Counted from the stretch's first letter, positions 17,571 to 27,630 are shown. The stretch is 64,000 nucleotides of DNA from Lysinibacillus composti (GCF_016908465.1 NZ_JAFBDY010000018.1:1-64000), one strand, 5' to 3'. The notes: a model not told the origin generated them from the letters alone. Program-made: numbers and translations.

Positions 17571-17756
17571 TTTTTCACCTCAAAATCATAGTATGAAGAA
17601 AAGCCTCGATTGATGTCATATTTTGAAAATATTACATCGTATTAAAGTTTACAGTTTCATAAAAGCGAAGGTACTTTTTATAAATTTCATCGTTGTTTTA
17701 TGTACTTTTCCCACAATTAATTGTCTTATTTGCAAACATCATCCAGTGAGATCAAT

Positions 17757-17803
17757 AAAAAATCACCTCAACTCTTAAATTTCCCAGAGATGAGGTGATT
17801 TTG
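17757..17803 (-). terminator. Terminator of mmsA
   Basis: A 10-bp stem AATCACCTCA/TGAGGTGATT with a 20-base loop is followed on the minus strand by TTTTTTATTG. Confidence 0.78.
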
Positions 17804-17854
17804 TTTAAATGAATGAAACATATTTATATTTAATAAGATGGTTACTCCAAAAGA

Positions 17855-19381
17855 TTATTTCGCACTATCGTTACTTGGGAATGAGAATGATGATGTTGTT
17901 TCATCATCAGCTTCTAACCAACGCTCAGAGATTGTTTTAACTTTCGTGAAGAAACGCGCTTGGTCTGGACCGAACATGTAACCTTCTCCAAATTTAGAGC
18001 GTTTTAAACCACCAAAGTTATGATAACCAACAGGAATTGGAATCGGAACGTTGACCCCAACCATGCCCACTTCGATTTCCTCTTGGAATTTACGAGCAGC
18101 TGCTCCGTTATTTGTGAAAATTGTAACACCATTTCCTAGCTCATGATCATTAATCAAATCAATTGCTTCTTGTAAAGATTCTGTACGAACGATAATACGA
18201 GCTGGGCCGAATACTTCATTTTCATAGATTTCCATTGAAGGCGTAACATAGTCAAGTAAAGTTGGGCCTACATAGAAACCTTTTGAAGTTTCACTGATTT
18301 TCGGATTACGTCCATCAACAACTATTTGTGCGCCTTCTTCAATGCCTTTATTAATCGCGGCAATTACTACATCTTTCGATTGTTGTGTAATCACTGGACC
18401 AAAATCTACTTCAGCATCTGTATAAGGGCCTACTTTTAAGTTTTCAATTTTTTCTTTTAAAATCGCAACAAATTTATCAGCCGTTTCTTTTCCAACTGGG
18501 ATTGCACCAGAAATCGCCATACAACGTTGAGAAGCTGCACCATACGCTGCACCTAGGAATGCATTTGCTGTTTTCTCTAAGTCTGCATCTGGCATTACGA
18601 CCATGAAGTTTTTACCTCCGCCAAATGCTGCAACGCGTTTGTTGTAATTTGTTCCCGTTTGATAAATGTATTCAGCAACTGGTGTTGAACCAACAAATGA
18701 GATCGCTTCGATTGTTTTATTTTCTAGTAGTTCATCAACCGCTTCTTTATCACCATTAATAACCGTCCAAACGCCATCTGGTAGACCTGCTTCTTTCCAT
18801 AGGTTTGAAATATAAAGTGCAGATACAGGTACTTTTTCAGATGGTTTTAAAATAACAGAGTTCCCAACTGCTACTGCCATACTTGTTTGTGCAAGTGGAA
18901 CCATTACTGGGAAGTTGAATGGAGCAATCGCAGCTACTACACCTAATGGATATTTAGCTGAAAACGCGTTAATGCCTCCACCTACATTTACAGAGTATTC
19001 TCCTTTTGTCATATGAGCAGCGTTAATTGCTAGATCTACGGATTCTAACCCACGCGTAATTTCGCCTTTTGCATCTTCTTTTGTTTTTCCGCTTTCTTCA
19101 CAAATCACTTCAATTAATTCATCTATATTTTCTGTCACTAATTGACGGAAACGTTGAACGATTTCTGCTCTTTTCCCTGCAGATGTTTTTTTCCATGCTG
19201 GAAATGCTGCTTTCGCTTTTTCAATCGCATCTTTTACTTCATCTTTTGTAGCTAATGGAACGCGTGCAATTACTTCTCCTGTACTAGGATTAAACACATT
19301 TGAAAAACGTCCACTTGTACCCGCCACAAGTGCTCCATTAATAAAATGTTGTAATTCTCTTACCTTTTGTTCAACTGCCAT
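17855..19381 (-). CDS. mmsA: CoA-acylating methylmalonate-semialdehyde dehydrogenase
   Basis: It converts methylmalonate or malonate semialdehyde plus CoA and NAD+ to propionyl- or acetyl-CoA. The 508-aa protein has the characteristic MMSDH active-site segment AASQRCMAISGAIPVG with the catalytic Cys. It lacks the general-base Glu context of ordinary aldehyde dehydrogenases, and carries ENEVFGPARII and PIPVGYHNFGG. The role could be valine, beta-alanine or inositol catabolism. No inositol genes are nearby, and an upstream motif shared with the adjacent permease gene favours amino-acid or beta-alanine use. RBS GGGGTG precedes the ATG. Confidence 0.9.
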   Translation of the reverse strand: MAVEQKVRELQHFINGALVAGTSGRFSNVFNPSTGEVIARVPLATKDEVKDAIEKAKAAFPAWKKTSAGKRAEIVQRFRQLVTENIDELIEVICEESGKTKEDAKGEITRGLESVDLAINAAHMTKGEYSVNVGGGINAFSAKYPLGVVAAIAPFNFPVMVPLAQTSMAVAVGNSVILKPSEKVPVSALYISNLWKEAGLPDGVWTVINGDKEAVDELLENKTIEAISFVGSTPVAEYIYQTGTNYNKRVAAFGGGKNFMVVMPDADLEKTANAFLGAAYGAASQRCMAISGAIPVGKETADKFVAILKEKIENLKVGPYTDAEVDFGPVITQQSKDVVIAAINKGIEEGAQIVVDGRNPKISETSKGFYVGPTLLDYVTPSMEIYENEVFGPARIIVRTESLQEAIDLINDHELGNGVTIFTNNGAAARKFQEEIEVGMVGVNVPIPIPVGYHNFGGLKRSKFGEGYMFGPDQARFFTKVKTISERWLEADDETTSSFSFPSNDSAK

Positions 19382-19455
19382 TGCACATACACCCCTTATT
19401 TTTATTTAAGTATCTTCCAAAAGTTTAGAAGATTCCTTCAATCTCTTCAATAATA

Positions 19456-19499
19456 ATTTAACATTATTTGGGTAGTTGATTAAATGGACACATAGTAAA
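19456..19499 (-). promoter_or_regulatory. Upstream element shared by mmsA and the permease
   Basis: Read on the minus strand it is TTTAC-N4-TGTCCA-N23-TTAAAT. The same three blocks with identical spacing occur before the permease gene (21121-21164). This suggests a common regulator or promoter type that I cannot name. Confidence 0.5.
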
Positions 19500-19591
19500 G
19501 AAAGTACTTTATTCTTTTCACATTTTGTTACATGAACCAATTTAACGTCCATATTCAATTACTTCCCCTAAAAACTTAAGTTACCACAAAC

Positions 19592-19633
19592 AAAAAACCC
19601 CGTAAAAATGTTGTGTCTAACATTTACCGGGGT
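19592..19633 (-). terminator. Terminator of the permease gene
   Basis: On the minus strand CCCCGGTAAATG pairs with CATTTTTACGGGG and is followed by TTTTTTG. Confidence 0.85.
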
Positions 19634-19663
19634 AGCTTAATTCGTTACGTTTACATTTTTATA

Positions 19664-21076
19664 TTAAATTCCTTCTTCCGCTGCTTCATCACTAATAGTA
19701 ATAGCAGAAGATTCTTCGACTCGATTTTTACCTTTTTGCGTAATAACGTAAGCTAACATTACGACGATTACAATAATTGAAGTAAATAAAATTTGAGATC
19801 GCATTGAATCAATAAAGAACATCGCAATTAATAATGCAGAAACTGCTATGATTGTGAAGTATGTTAAATATGGGAATAACCACATTTTCACCGATAATAG
19901 CTCAGGATTTTCTTTTTCTACCCTTTTTCTCACAATTAATTGAGATACTGCAATCATCAAATACATAATTAATGTAATCGCACTACATGAACTTAATAAA
20001 AACATAAATACTTTATCTGGTGAAACATAATTCATAATGACAGCAATATAAGAGAAGAAAGTACCTGCTAAAATTGCAATTACGGGTGCGCCTTGTTTAT
20101 TTAACTTTAAGAAACTTTTTGGTGCTTCTCCTTTTTCAGCTAGTGAAAAGACCATTCTAGAAGTTGCATACAATGCAGAATTTAAGCATGATAAAACCGC
20201 CGTAAGTACGACAAAGTTCATAATTTGCGCAGCTGCAGGAATACCAATATAATCAAGTACCGCCACGTATGGACTTGTCAAAATATCAGACGAATTCCAA
20301 GGAAGTAATGTCACAACGACTGCAATTGATCCTACGTAAAAAATTAATATACGCCACGTAACAGAATTTGTTGCCTTTGTAACCGCTTCCTTCGGCTCTT
20401 CTGATTCACCGGCTGCAATGGCAATAATTTCAGTCCCCATAAATGAGAAAATGACTATGACAACCCCCATGAGAACTGACCCAAAACCATTGGGTAAAAA
20501 GCCACCTTGTCCAACTAAGTTTGTCATTCCTACTGCTTCAAAGTTCGGTACAACACCAAATATAATAGCTGCTCCCATCGCAAGGAATGCAATAATACTA
20601 ACTACCTTAATAAGTGAGAACCAATATTCAAATTCACCAAACGATTTCACCGAAATGATGTTTGTGAGTGTCAACGCAACAGTTAAAATTAGACTTAATA
20701 GCCAAAGTGGTACACCGTCATACCAATATTGAATAATTGCCGCGGCGGCGGTTGCTTCTAGTGCGATGGCAATGACCCAGAAAAACCAATACAACCAGCC
20801 AATCAAAAACCCCGCCCACGGACCAATTGCCTCGTGTGCATAGTGAGCAAACGAACCACTTGTTGGATTCATAGCAGCCATTTCACCAAGCATTCTCATG
20901 ACAAAGATTACAATCATCCCCGCTAACGCATAAGACAATACAGCACCTGGACCAGCTAAATTAATGACAGAACCACTACCCATAAATAAACCTGCACCGA
21001 TTACCCCAGCTATAGCAATCATCGTCATATGTCGTTTTTTCAAGCCTCTTTGTAACTGATCATCTCTAACTTCCAT
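19664..21076 (-). CDS. Amino acid permease (APC family, GabP-like)
   Basis: A 12-segment membrane transporter of the amino acid/polyamine/organocation superfamily, 470 aa. The hallmark start RGLKKRHMTMIAIAGVIGAG is followed by the GSGSVINLAGPGAVLSY helix and TSGSFAHYAHEAIGPWAGF. It most resembles the GABA/proline permease group, but the substrate cannot be fixed. I start at the ATG preceded six bases away by AGGAGG; an ATG six codons upstream would place this binding site inside the gene. It is separated from mmsA by a terminator, yet shares an upstream motif with it. Confidence 0.85.
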   Translation of the reverse strand: MEVRDDQLQRGLKKRHMTMIAIAGVIGAGLFMGSGSVINLAGPGAVLSYALAGMIVIFVMRMLGEMAAMNPTSGSFAHYAHEAIGPWAGFLIGWLYWFFWVIAIALEATAAAAIIQYWYDGVPLWLLSLILTVALTLTNIISVKSFGEFEYWFSLIKVVSIIAFLAMGAAIIFGVVPNFEAVGMTNLVGQGGFLPNGFGSVLMGVVIVIFSFMGTEIIAIAAGESEEPKEAVTKATNSVTWRILIFYVGSIAVVVTLLPWNSSDILTSPYVAVLDYIGIPAAAQIMNFVVLTAVLSCLNSALYATSRMVFSLAEKGEAPKSFLKLNKQGAPVIAILAGTFFSYIAVIMNYVSPDKVFMFLLSSCSAITLIMYLMIAVSQLIVRKRVEKENPELLSVKMWLFPYLTYFTIIAVSALLIAMFFIDSMRSQILFTSIIVIVVMLAYVITQKGKNRVEESSAITISDEAAEEGI

Positions 21077-21120
21077 TTGCATCCTCCTATTCATAATTTA
21101 TATAATTCTGACTATTAACA

Positions 21121-21164
21121 ATTTAACATCATTGTGTAAGGTTATTGGTTGGACATTATGTAAA
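21121..21164 (-). promoter_or_regulatory. Upstream element shared by the permease and mmsA
   Basis: Minus-strand TTTAC-N4-TGTCCA-N23-TTAAAT, about 50 bases before the permease start. It matches the element at 19456-19499 in blocks and spacing, and the word ATGTTAAAT is common to both. Confidence 0.5.
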
Positions 21165-21364
21165 ATTAATCATCTTGTATTTCTACAATTTGTAAAAATG
21201 GCTTTCTATTATTTGAAGTAAAAGGATTGTTGGAATGAAAAAGAGAATTTATCGAAAGAGAAGAATGACAAAAAGCATGCCATACAGATGTTACATATTA
21301 AACAACCTAAAAAAAAGTGAAGATCCCTATACCAATTTACCCTAAAACAAAAATCCATTTAAAT

Positions 21365-21393
21365 TTGCTACACATCCAACTTATTTGTATTAT
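21365..21393 (+). promoter_or_regulatory. Putative promoter
   Basis: TTGCTA and TATTAT are separated by 17 bases, ending 37 bases before the TTG start of the next plus-strand gene. The rest of the 21077-21430 spacer shows nothing beyond this and the shared element. Confidence 0.6.
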
Positions 21394-21430
21394 GATATAA
21401 ATAACCAAGCTTGAATGGGAGGGATGGAGA

Positions 21431-22006
21431 TTGGAAGCGAACAGGATTTCAGAAATAATTAAAGCAAATTTAGAAATCATTACCGTATCATTACTGGCCA
21501 TAACTCTAATAATTATTTGGATTTATTTAAGTCGGGTTTTTAAAACAGAAGCAATGAAAAATCAGCGAGAAGCCGTAGAACTGTCCATCTATTATATCGA
21601 TCGTTTTAACAGTACAGTTCTCCCCCATTACCAAAACTACAAAGTAAACGTATCAAACTTAGCTTATGACGATTTTGACCACATCTCTGACTACACTGGA
21701 ATACATGATTTTCAGAAGGAATACCCTCTCACAATACTACAAGTAGTAGAACGTAAAAAAATGAATGTTGAGAAATCACTACATGATCTCGATATTATCG
21801 CCACTGCCATTTTACACGGCCAACTAGATCAAGAAATCTTTATTAAACTATGTGGACGAGAATTTTGTGAAGCTGTTGAGGTTTATTACGACATGATTTT
21901 GCACATTCGTAGAGAAAATCCAGAGGCATTCGGACAAATCATTACTATATACAAAGACTGGCGTAAGAGATTTGCAGAAGTAAAGACGCCGAAGAAAAAG
22001 ATGTAA
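21431..22006 (+). CDS. Membrane-anchored hypothetical protein (DUF4760-like)
   Basis: A 191-aa protein with one N-terminal membrane helix (about residues 14-33, IITVSLLAITLIIIWIYLS) and a mostly helical cytosolic part. It resembles DUF4760-type proteins in length and layout, but the family match is from memory and unsure. The TTG start is supported by GGGAGGG upstream and by a promoter at 21365. It is monocistronic, with a terminator directly after. Function unknown. Confidence 0.65.
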   Translation: MEANRISEIIKANLEIITVSLLAITLIIIWIYLSRVFKTEAMKNQREAVELSIYYIDRFNSTVLPHYQNYKVNVSNLAYDDFDHISDYTGIHDFQKEYPLTILQVVERKKMNVEKSLHDLDIIATAILHGQLDQEIFIKLCGREFCEAVEVYYDMILHIRRENPEAFGQIITIYKDWRKRFAEVKTPKKKM

Positions 22007-22018
22007 GCTCCCAAATAC

Positions 22019-22070
22019 AAAGGTCTGAACCATTAGCATTAGCCACATTTGTTCAGACCTTCATTTTTTG
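22019..22070 (+). terminator. Terminator
   Basis: A 10-bp perfect stem AGGTCTGAAC/GTTCAGACCT with a 20-base loop is followed by TTCATTTTTTG. It separates this gene from the converging peptide operon. Confidence 0.8.
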
Positions 22071-22088
22071 TCTCATATTCATTCCTAA

Positions 22089-22922
22089 TTACGGATGCAC
22101 CCTTTCAGGAGCAAAGAAACTTCCTATAGCTGTAATTGTAGTAGCTAAGTCTTTTCGATAGTTCAAGTGGTTTTCATTTAAACTGTTGATGCTTACTTCA
22201 TTCCCACCAAGGGATGAGTGAACATACTGTTCATCGCCTAAATACATGGCAATATGTCCAGGGAAGTACAGTAAATCTCCCTTTTTGATCTCCTCAAGGG
22301 GAATCTCTTTAATTGGGAAACCATCCATGATCTTTGCATCTCGATAAATAATAATCCCATTTAATAAATAAGCCATTGAACAAAGGCCAGAGCAATCAAT
22401 GCCTACCGGAGATTTCCCACCCCAACGATAAGGAGTATTTAAGTAACTGAGTGCTGTTTGCACAATGTTCTCGCGTAATTCATCCTCAGACCTATTTTTT
22501 TCTACGGTTCTTTCTTGAATCCAATGCTTTCTCGCATAGCCAATTTCCCCTGTCGGCAATCCGATTGCTGCCCACTCAGCTTCTAAATCATCTCGTTCAA
22601 GGAAACGCACGATGGAACCTTTTACGAGTGTTGTAACTTTGGTGCTTTGAATTTTTGGCTTTATTAAAATATCGGCAAAGTTTTGCTTAATCACAAAGGT
22701 TGCTTCATTGAGCCATGCGTCTGTTCTTGTTTCATCAATTAATAAATACTCTTTTTTACAATACCCTTCATAACGGTAGGTTGTCTGAACTCGAACCCAA
22801 TTAGCATCCACATCCTCTAGTATGTTGACTGTCATTCCGTACAATGCTTCATCAATTAGCTCAGACAACTCACTTGGTGCCTTATGTAAGTTGGCAATCA
22901 TCCTCGTCACAATTGCTTTCAT
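22089..22922 (-). CDS. ykfC: NlpC/P60 gamma-D-glutamyl dipeptidyl-peptidase (YkfC-like)
   Basis: It is predicted to cut the gamma-D-Glu to diamino-acid bond of imported wall peptides in the cytoplasm. Residues 1 to about 130 form two SH3-like modules. The NlpC/P60 domain has nucleophile Cys in GGKSPVGIDCSGLCSMAY and catalytic His in FPGHIAMYLG. No signal peptide is present, matching B. subtilis YkfC. Its ATG overlaps the stop of the preceding gene (ATGA), so the genes are translationally coupled. It is the last gene of the operon. Confidence 0.88.
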   Translation of the reverse strand: MKAIVTRMIANLHKAPSELSELIDEALYGMTVNILEDVDANWVRVQTTYRYEGYCKKEYLLIDETRTDAWLNEATFVIKQNFADILIKPKIQSTKVTTLVKGSIVRFLERDDLEAEWAAIGLPTGEIGYARKHWIQERTVEKNRSEDELRENIVQTALSYLNTPYRWGGKSPVGIDCSGLCSMAYLLNGIIIYRDAKIMDGFPIKEIPLEEIKKGDLLYFPGHIAMYLGDEQYVHSSLGGNEVSINSLNENHLNYRKDLATTITAIGSFFAPERVHP

Positions 22923-23704
22923 TTACCATTTCGCTCCTTTCCCATGAATTCGTTATAAACAACTTTTGAAATACGCCCAATCAATTGTCTAGCCTCATCA
23001 TTATTTGAGACTTCTGTTACAAAAACGCCAATAATGTAATCCACCGTTTCGGTATATATAATTCCAACATCATGATCAACTGTTTCAAGTCCACCTGTTT
23101 TATGGGCAATTTTTACATCCCCCACTAAATAACGTTTTAAACCTTCATAAATGCGTTGGCGACTCAATATATCAATGGCAATGGTGTTATTATGCTGGGA
23201 CAGTAATGTCTGTCGATACAAGCTAGTAAAAACATGGGCCATATCACGCGCAGTTGTAACATTATCAAACCCTTGCTCGAGTCGCTTAAAATCCATCATC
23301 TTACGCTGTAGCTTCGTTTGTGTAAGCCCAAAATTACTAAAATAGTGGTTTAGTCCTTCCATTCCGATATAATCAATCAGCACATTTGTTGCTGAATTAT
23401 CGCTCGTAATAATCATCCATACTAACAGTTCGTATATTGTACAAGTAGTTACTTTCTGCTCTGTAAGTACACTAAACTCCACTACATTTTCTGGTGTAAT
23501 TTCAAGTCTATGATCCAGCGATTGGTTTGTTCGCTCAAGATGATCTAAAACCGCAAGTAGAATTGGCACTTTAATTAGACTAGCGCTCGAAAAAACTGCA
23601 TCCAGTTGCTCACCAATTAAAAACTGATTCTCCTTTGCCTCTTTCACAAATAAATGCACATTGTACGGTACATCTTGAATCATTTGACGAATGATCTGCT
23701 TCAT
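22919..23704 (-). CDS. Cytoplasmic serine hydrolase of class A beta-lactamase fold
   Basis: The three penicillin-recognising motifs are present: SxxK (SLIK, near residue 43), SDN (ITSDNSATN) and KTG (HKTGGLE). The omega-loop region reads RLEQGFDNVTTARDM and does not show the class A ExxLN arrangement. There is no signal peptide. Together with its place between ykfA- and ykfC-type genes, this suggests a cytosolic peptidase or amidase for wall peptides rather than a resistance enzyme. I start at the ATG with AGGTG upstream; a GTG three codons earlier touches the stop of the previous gene. Function is inference. Confidence 0.75.
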   Translation of the reverse strand: MKQIIRQMIQDVPYNVHLFVKEAKENQFLIGEQLDAVFSSASLIKVPILLAVLDHLERTNQSLDHRLEITPENVVEFSVLTEQKVTTCTIYELLVWMIITSDNSATNVLIDYIGMEGLNHYFSNFGLTQTKLQRKMMDFKRLEQGFDNVTTARDMAHVFTSLYRQTLLSQHNNTIAIDILSRQRIYEGLKRYLVGDVKIAHKTGGLETVDHDVGIIYTETVDYIIGVFVTEVSNNDEARQLIGRISKVVYNEFMGKERNGK

Positions 23705-23713
23705 AACGAGCAC

Positions 23714-24646
23714 CTACTCAATTACTTCAATAATTTGAGAGTCAGTTTTAAATGTAACTGTTCGACCTAGCGGAAGCGACATCGTTGGTAAACAATGACC
23801 ACAAACCATATCCTTTAAAATCGGTTTCCCTATAGGAATTAAAATCTCGTCAAAAATAGTTTGTAACCGCAAGCTTTGCTCGGGTCGCTTTGGATTTTGC
23901 GGACCACAATCTGTCCAAGCACCTAACAATAGCCCTTCCGCATCATCAAGCTTCCCAGCGAGTTTTAAATGGGTTAGCATACGGTCAATGCTTCGCTCGT
24001 ACTCATCAATATCTTCTAAAAATAAAATTTTCCCTTTTGTATCGATCTCATATGGCGTACCAAGAGAAGCAACAACTAAAGTTAAGTTCCCGCCAACTAA
24101 CTGTCCCGTTGCCTCTCCCCCCACCAAGGTTGTTAGTGGTTCACCTTCCGGATTTTCTAAACGATATCCTGAAGCTTCTGTATTCATTACAGTACTTATG
24201 AAACTATTCCAGGAATACTCATCCATCTCCGGCTTTACAAATTCAGTTGAAGGCATAGGTGTATGGTAAGTTACAAAGCCACATTTTTGATGAAAAGCGA
24301 TATGTAATGCCGTTACATCACTATAACCCGCGAATACTTTCGGATTAGCCTTAATCATTTCATAGTCAAGGTATGGGAGTATTTTTGTTGCTCCATAGCC
24401 ACCTCGAATACAAAAGATCCCATCAATTTTTGGATCGCTAAACATTTGATTCACTTCTTGGGCGCGAAGTTTATCTGTCCCCGCCAAGTAACCATGTTTT
24501 TCTCGGCAAGTTTCCCCCACAACTACGTTAAATCCTAGTGCTTCAACACGTTTAACCGCTTCAGGTAAGACTTCGGGTGGAGTTGGGCTAGATGCACTGA
24601 TTAGCCCGATTGTATCACCCTTTTTCAGTGACTTTGGTATTCTCAT
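23714..24646 (-). CDS. ykfA: LD-carboxypeptidase (S66, YkfA/LdcA-like)
   Basis: It removes the terminal D-Ala from L,D-linked tetrapeptides of murein, or is a MccF-like peptidase. The S66 triad is visible: Ser in FAGYSDVTALH, Glu in LEDIDEYERSIDRML and His in CGHCLPTMSLPLG. Length (310 aa) is typical and no signal peptide is present. It lies one base after the ATPase gene and directly before the serine hydrolase, inside the peptide import operon. Confidence 0.9.
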   Translation of the reverse strand: MRIPKSLKKGDTIGLISASSPTPPEVLPEAVKRVEALGFNVVVGETCREKHGYLAGTDKLRAQEVNQMFSDPKIDGIFCIRGGYGATKILPYLDYEMIKANPKVFAGYSDVTALHIAFHQKCGFVTYHTPMPSTEFVKPEMDEYSWNSFISTVMNTEASGYRLENPEGEPLTTLVGGEATGQLVGGNLTLVVASLGTPYEIDTKGKILFLEDIDEYERSIDRMLTHLKLAGKLDDAEGLLLGAWTDCGPQNPKRPEQSLRLQTIFDEILIPIGKPILKDMVCGHCLPTMSLPLGRTVTFKTDSQIIEVIE

Positions 24647-24647
24647 T

Positions 24648-25592
24648 CTATGAAACCCCCAAACTTATTTTTTCACGATACCGCGCTGTTTCTTCTTCAT
24701 TTGCTAGTACAAAATGTCCTTCCTCAACTTCAACAAACGAAGGTGGATTTCGGTCATAATCATGCTGGCTTGGATCATAGATTTCCACCACTTTAGCCCG
24801 TTCCTTAAAGGGATTTGGTTCAGGTACAGCAGATAATAATGCCCGTGTATACGGATGAAGTGGATTGTTGAATAGCTTCTCCGTCTCAGCTAACTCTACG
24901 ATGTTTCCTTTATAAATGACGGCTGTTCTATCTGTAATAAAGCGAACAATGGATAAATCATGAGCAATAAATAAATAGGTTAAATTGTTTGATTCCTGCA
25001 GACTTGATAGTAAGTTTAATACTTGCGCACGGATAGACACATCTAATGCTGAAATCGGTTCATCGGCAATAATAAACTCCGGTTCCATTACTAATGAACG
25101 GGCAATCCCTATTCGTTGACGTTGACCACCTGAAAATTCATGTGGGAAGCGGCTTGCAAACTCAGGAAGTAGCCCAACTGCAAGTAAAGCTTTACGTACC
25201 TTTTCCTCACGCTCTTTTTCGTTTTTATATTTCTTCGTATTAATAAGACCTTCCGAAATAATATAATCTACCTTTGCACGTTCATTTAAAGAAGCCATTG
25301 GATCTTGGAAAATCATTTGAATTTTTTGGATGATTTCACGTTCCCAATCCTTTGAGATTTTGCCGTTAATCGGTTTGCCATGGAATAAAATCTGTCCATC
25401 TGTTACTTCATTGAGCCTCATAATTGCTCGACCAATCGTAGTTTTACCAGAACCTGATTCTCCAACTAATCCGAATGTTTCTCCTTTATAGATTTCAAAG
25501 CTCACATCGTCAATGGCAGTGAATTTACTTTTCCCTTTACCAAATTCAACTTTCAAGTTTTTCACTTCAAGTAACACTTCTCTATTTTTCAT
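24648..25592 (-). CDS. dppF: Oligopeptide ABC transporter ATPase, OppF/DppF type
   Basis: Second ATPase of the peptide importer. Walker [12 protein letters not shown], signature [15 protein letters not shown], Walker [13 protein letters not shown] and switch His in FIAHDLSIV are all present. The C-terminal oligopeptide/dipeptide region, with [17 protein letters not shown], is typical of this subfamily. It overlaps the preceding ATPase gene by 11 bases. Confidence 0.9.
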   Translation of the reverse strand: MKNREVLLEVKNLKVEFGKGKSKFTAIDDVSFEIYKGETFGLVGESGSGKTTIGRAIMRLNEVTDGQILFHGKPINGKISKDWEREIIQKIQMIFQDPMASLNERAKVDYIISEGLINTKKYKNEKEREEKVRKALLAVGLLPEFASRFPHEFSGGQRQRIGIARSLVMEPEFIIADEPISALDVSIRAQVLNLLSSLQESNNLTYLFIAHDLSIVRFITDRTAVIYKGNIVELAETEKLFNNPLHPYTRALLSAVPEPNPFKERAKVVEIYDPSQHDYDRNPPSFVEVEEGHFVLANEEETARYREKISLGVS

Positions 25593-26643
25593 TTGCTAAA
25601 CGTCTCCCCTCTTCAAAGAATGCTTGCAAAGCTTTCGGGAGCTCTACTTTAGGTGCTCTAGGGTCTAAAAGCCATGTGCGTGCATAGTGTGTTTCACTCA
25701 CTTTAAAGAATGGTGGGCGTTCTACAAAGTCAATTTCAAGGGCAAATTGATTCCGTGGAGCAAAAGCATCTCCCTTCACCTCTTTGAATAAGTTCGGCGG
25801 TGTCCCCTTAATCGAATACAACTGATCTCCCTTCGTTCCAAGCTGTGGGAGGGATGAAATTAACGCCCATGTATAAGGGTGCTTTCCATCAAAAAATACC
25901 TCTTCTGTTTTGCCAACCTCAATAATATCGCCAGCATACATAACAGCAATGCAGTCCGCTACTTTGGCAACAACCCCCAAATCATGAGTAATGAAGATCG
26001 TTGTTAAACCATATTTCTTTTGAAGGTTTGTTAAAAGCTGTAGTATTTGGGCCTGAATTGTTACATCAAGCGCTGTTGTCGGTTCATCACAAATTAAAAT
26101 TTTAGGATTACATGCAATAGCAATTGCTATTACGATACGCTGCCTCATCCCACCTGAGAACTCATGGGGATATTGTTTGTACCGTTTTTCAACATCGTGA
26201 ATTCCAACATCTCGAAGTAATTTTAGTGTCTCTTCATATGCGGATTTACCTTTTAGCCCTTGATGTAATACAACACATTCTTCAATTTGCTTTCCAATCG
26301 TTTTGAGTGGATTTAATGAAGTCATCGGATCTTGCGTTACCATGGCAATTTCTTTTCCACGAATCTTAAGCCAATCCTTTTCAGTAGTAAATTGAGCTAG
26401 ATCCATATTTTGATATAAAATTTGTCCTTGGTCGATATAACCGTTTTTATCGAGTAAACCCATAATCGATTTCACAAGAACAGATTTCCCCGAGCCTGAT
26501 TCCCCTACAATAGCTAGACATTCACCTTTATATAAATCTAGTGATATATCACGAATAGCAGTTAACACTTGTCCACGAAGTTTGAATTTGATAATCAAGT
26601 TTTGAATTGATAGGACACGTTCTTTTGTTTGTAGTTCCCCCAT
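25582..26643 (-). CDS. dppD: Oligopeptide ABC transporter ATPase, DppD/OppD type
   Basis: First ATPase of the importer, 353 aa. Walker A is [13 protein letters not shown], signature [15 protein letters not shown] and Walker [13 protein letters not shown]. The C-terminal extension ([16 protein letters not shown]) is present, but the usual Cys-rich iron-sulfur motif of some DppD proteins is not obvious. It pairs with DppF to energise the two permeases encoded immediately upstream. Confidence 0.9.
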   Translation of the reverse strand: MGELQTKERVLSIQNLIIKFKLRGQVLTAIRDISLDLYKGECLAIVGESGSGKSVLVKSIMGLLDKNGYIDQGQILYQNMDLAQFTTEKDWLKIRGKEIAMVTQDPMTSLNPLKTIGKQIEECVVLHQGLKGKSAYEETLKLLRDVGIHDVEKRYKQYPHEFSGGMRQRIVIAIAIACNPKILICDEPTTALDVTIQAQILQLLTNLQKKYGLTTIFITHDLGVVAKVADCIAVMYAGDIIEVGKTEEVFFDGKHPYTWALISSLPQLGTKGDQLYSIKGTPPNLFKEVKGDAFAPRNQFALEIDFVERPPFFKVSETHYARTWLLDPRAPKVELPKALQAFFEEGRRLANEK

Positions 26644-26655
26644 CGTTATCCCCCT

Positions 26656-27630
26656 TTACACGTGATTTTTTGGATCTGCAGCATCGGCAAACGCATTTCC
26701 AATAATATAGAACGCAATCGTAATCACACTTAATACAATACTTGGGAAGAATAATTGATAACGCAAATCGGGTGACATCATTAGTACACGACCTTCGTTT
26801 ATTAAATTTCCTAAAGAAGGCTCACTAACAGGCAACCCTAATCCTATATAGGTTAAAAATACTTCCGACCCAATGGCAAACGGGATGGCTAAACTCATTC
26901 GTAACATAATAATGGAGATTAAGTATGGTAATAAGTTTTTAAGAATAATTCGATAGCTTGGTGTTCCTAAACATTTTGAAGCTAAGTTATATTCACGATC
27001 ACGCAGAATGACAATTTGATTACGAATAAACCGAGCCATCTCCACCCAACCGGTAATACACATGGCGATAATAATTGTCGATATACTTGGACGTAATATA
27101 TATGACATTAAAATTAGAACAATAGTCGTTGGGATGTTTTCCACAATGTAGTAGACTTGCGTAATCGGTGCTTCTAGTTTTCGCGAGAACCCCCACATGG
27201 CACCGATGGCAATCCCAACCACGACTTCGACTAATGCTACGACAAATCCGATCAATAAGGATGTACGTGTTCCTGCCCAAATACGTGACCATAAATCTTG
27301 TCCAATTGAATTCGTTCCAAACCAAAATTCTGAACCTGGTGCAATATTCCGCGCCTGCGAACCCGTTTGTTCATCAAGATAAATTTCCGTTGGCGACTTT
27401 TGACCCGGTAAGTATGGTTGGAGGAGTGTAAAGAATACAATGATCAACACAAGCGCTAATAAAAACACAGCAACTCGATTTTTCAAGAAGGACTTCCATG
27501 TCGATTGCCAATAAGAATAATTAGAGTAAGCTGTTTCCTCTGCTTGATGGTCATCAGATACAGCAAACTGAAATAATTGCTCACTAGACTTGTCGGAAAT
27601 ATTTGAAATCTCTTTCGTGTAGATACCCAT
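26656..27630 (-). CDS. dppC: Peptide ABC transporter permease, DppC type
   Basis: This 324-aa permease has an N-terminal cytosolic stretch of about 50 residues, a first helix, then the five-helix BPD_transp_1 core. The DppC-family features are the GTNSIGQDLWSRIWAGTRTS block and the EAA-like loop near YNLASKCLGTPSYRIILKN. It overlaps dppB by one base, indicating coupled translation of the heterodimeric channel. Confidence 0.9.
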   Translation of the reverse strand: MGIYTKEISNISDKSSEQLFQFAVSDDHQAEETAYSNYSYWQSTWKSFLKNRVAVFLLALVLIIVFFTLLQPYLPGQKSPTEIYLDEQTGSQARNIAPGSEFWFGTNSIGQDLWSRIWAGTRTSLLIGFVVALVEVVVGIAIGAMWGFSRKLEAPITQVYYIVENIPTTIVLILMSYILRPSISTIIIAMCITGWVEMARFIRNQIVILRDREYNLASKCLGTPSYRIILKNLLPYLISIIMLRMSLAIPFAIGSEVFLTYIGLGLPVSEPSLGNLINEGRVLMMSPDLRYQLFFPSIVLSVITIAFYIIGNAFADAADPKNHV

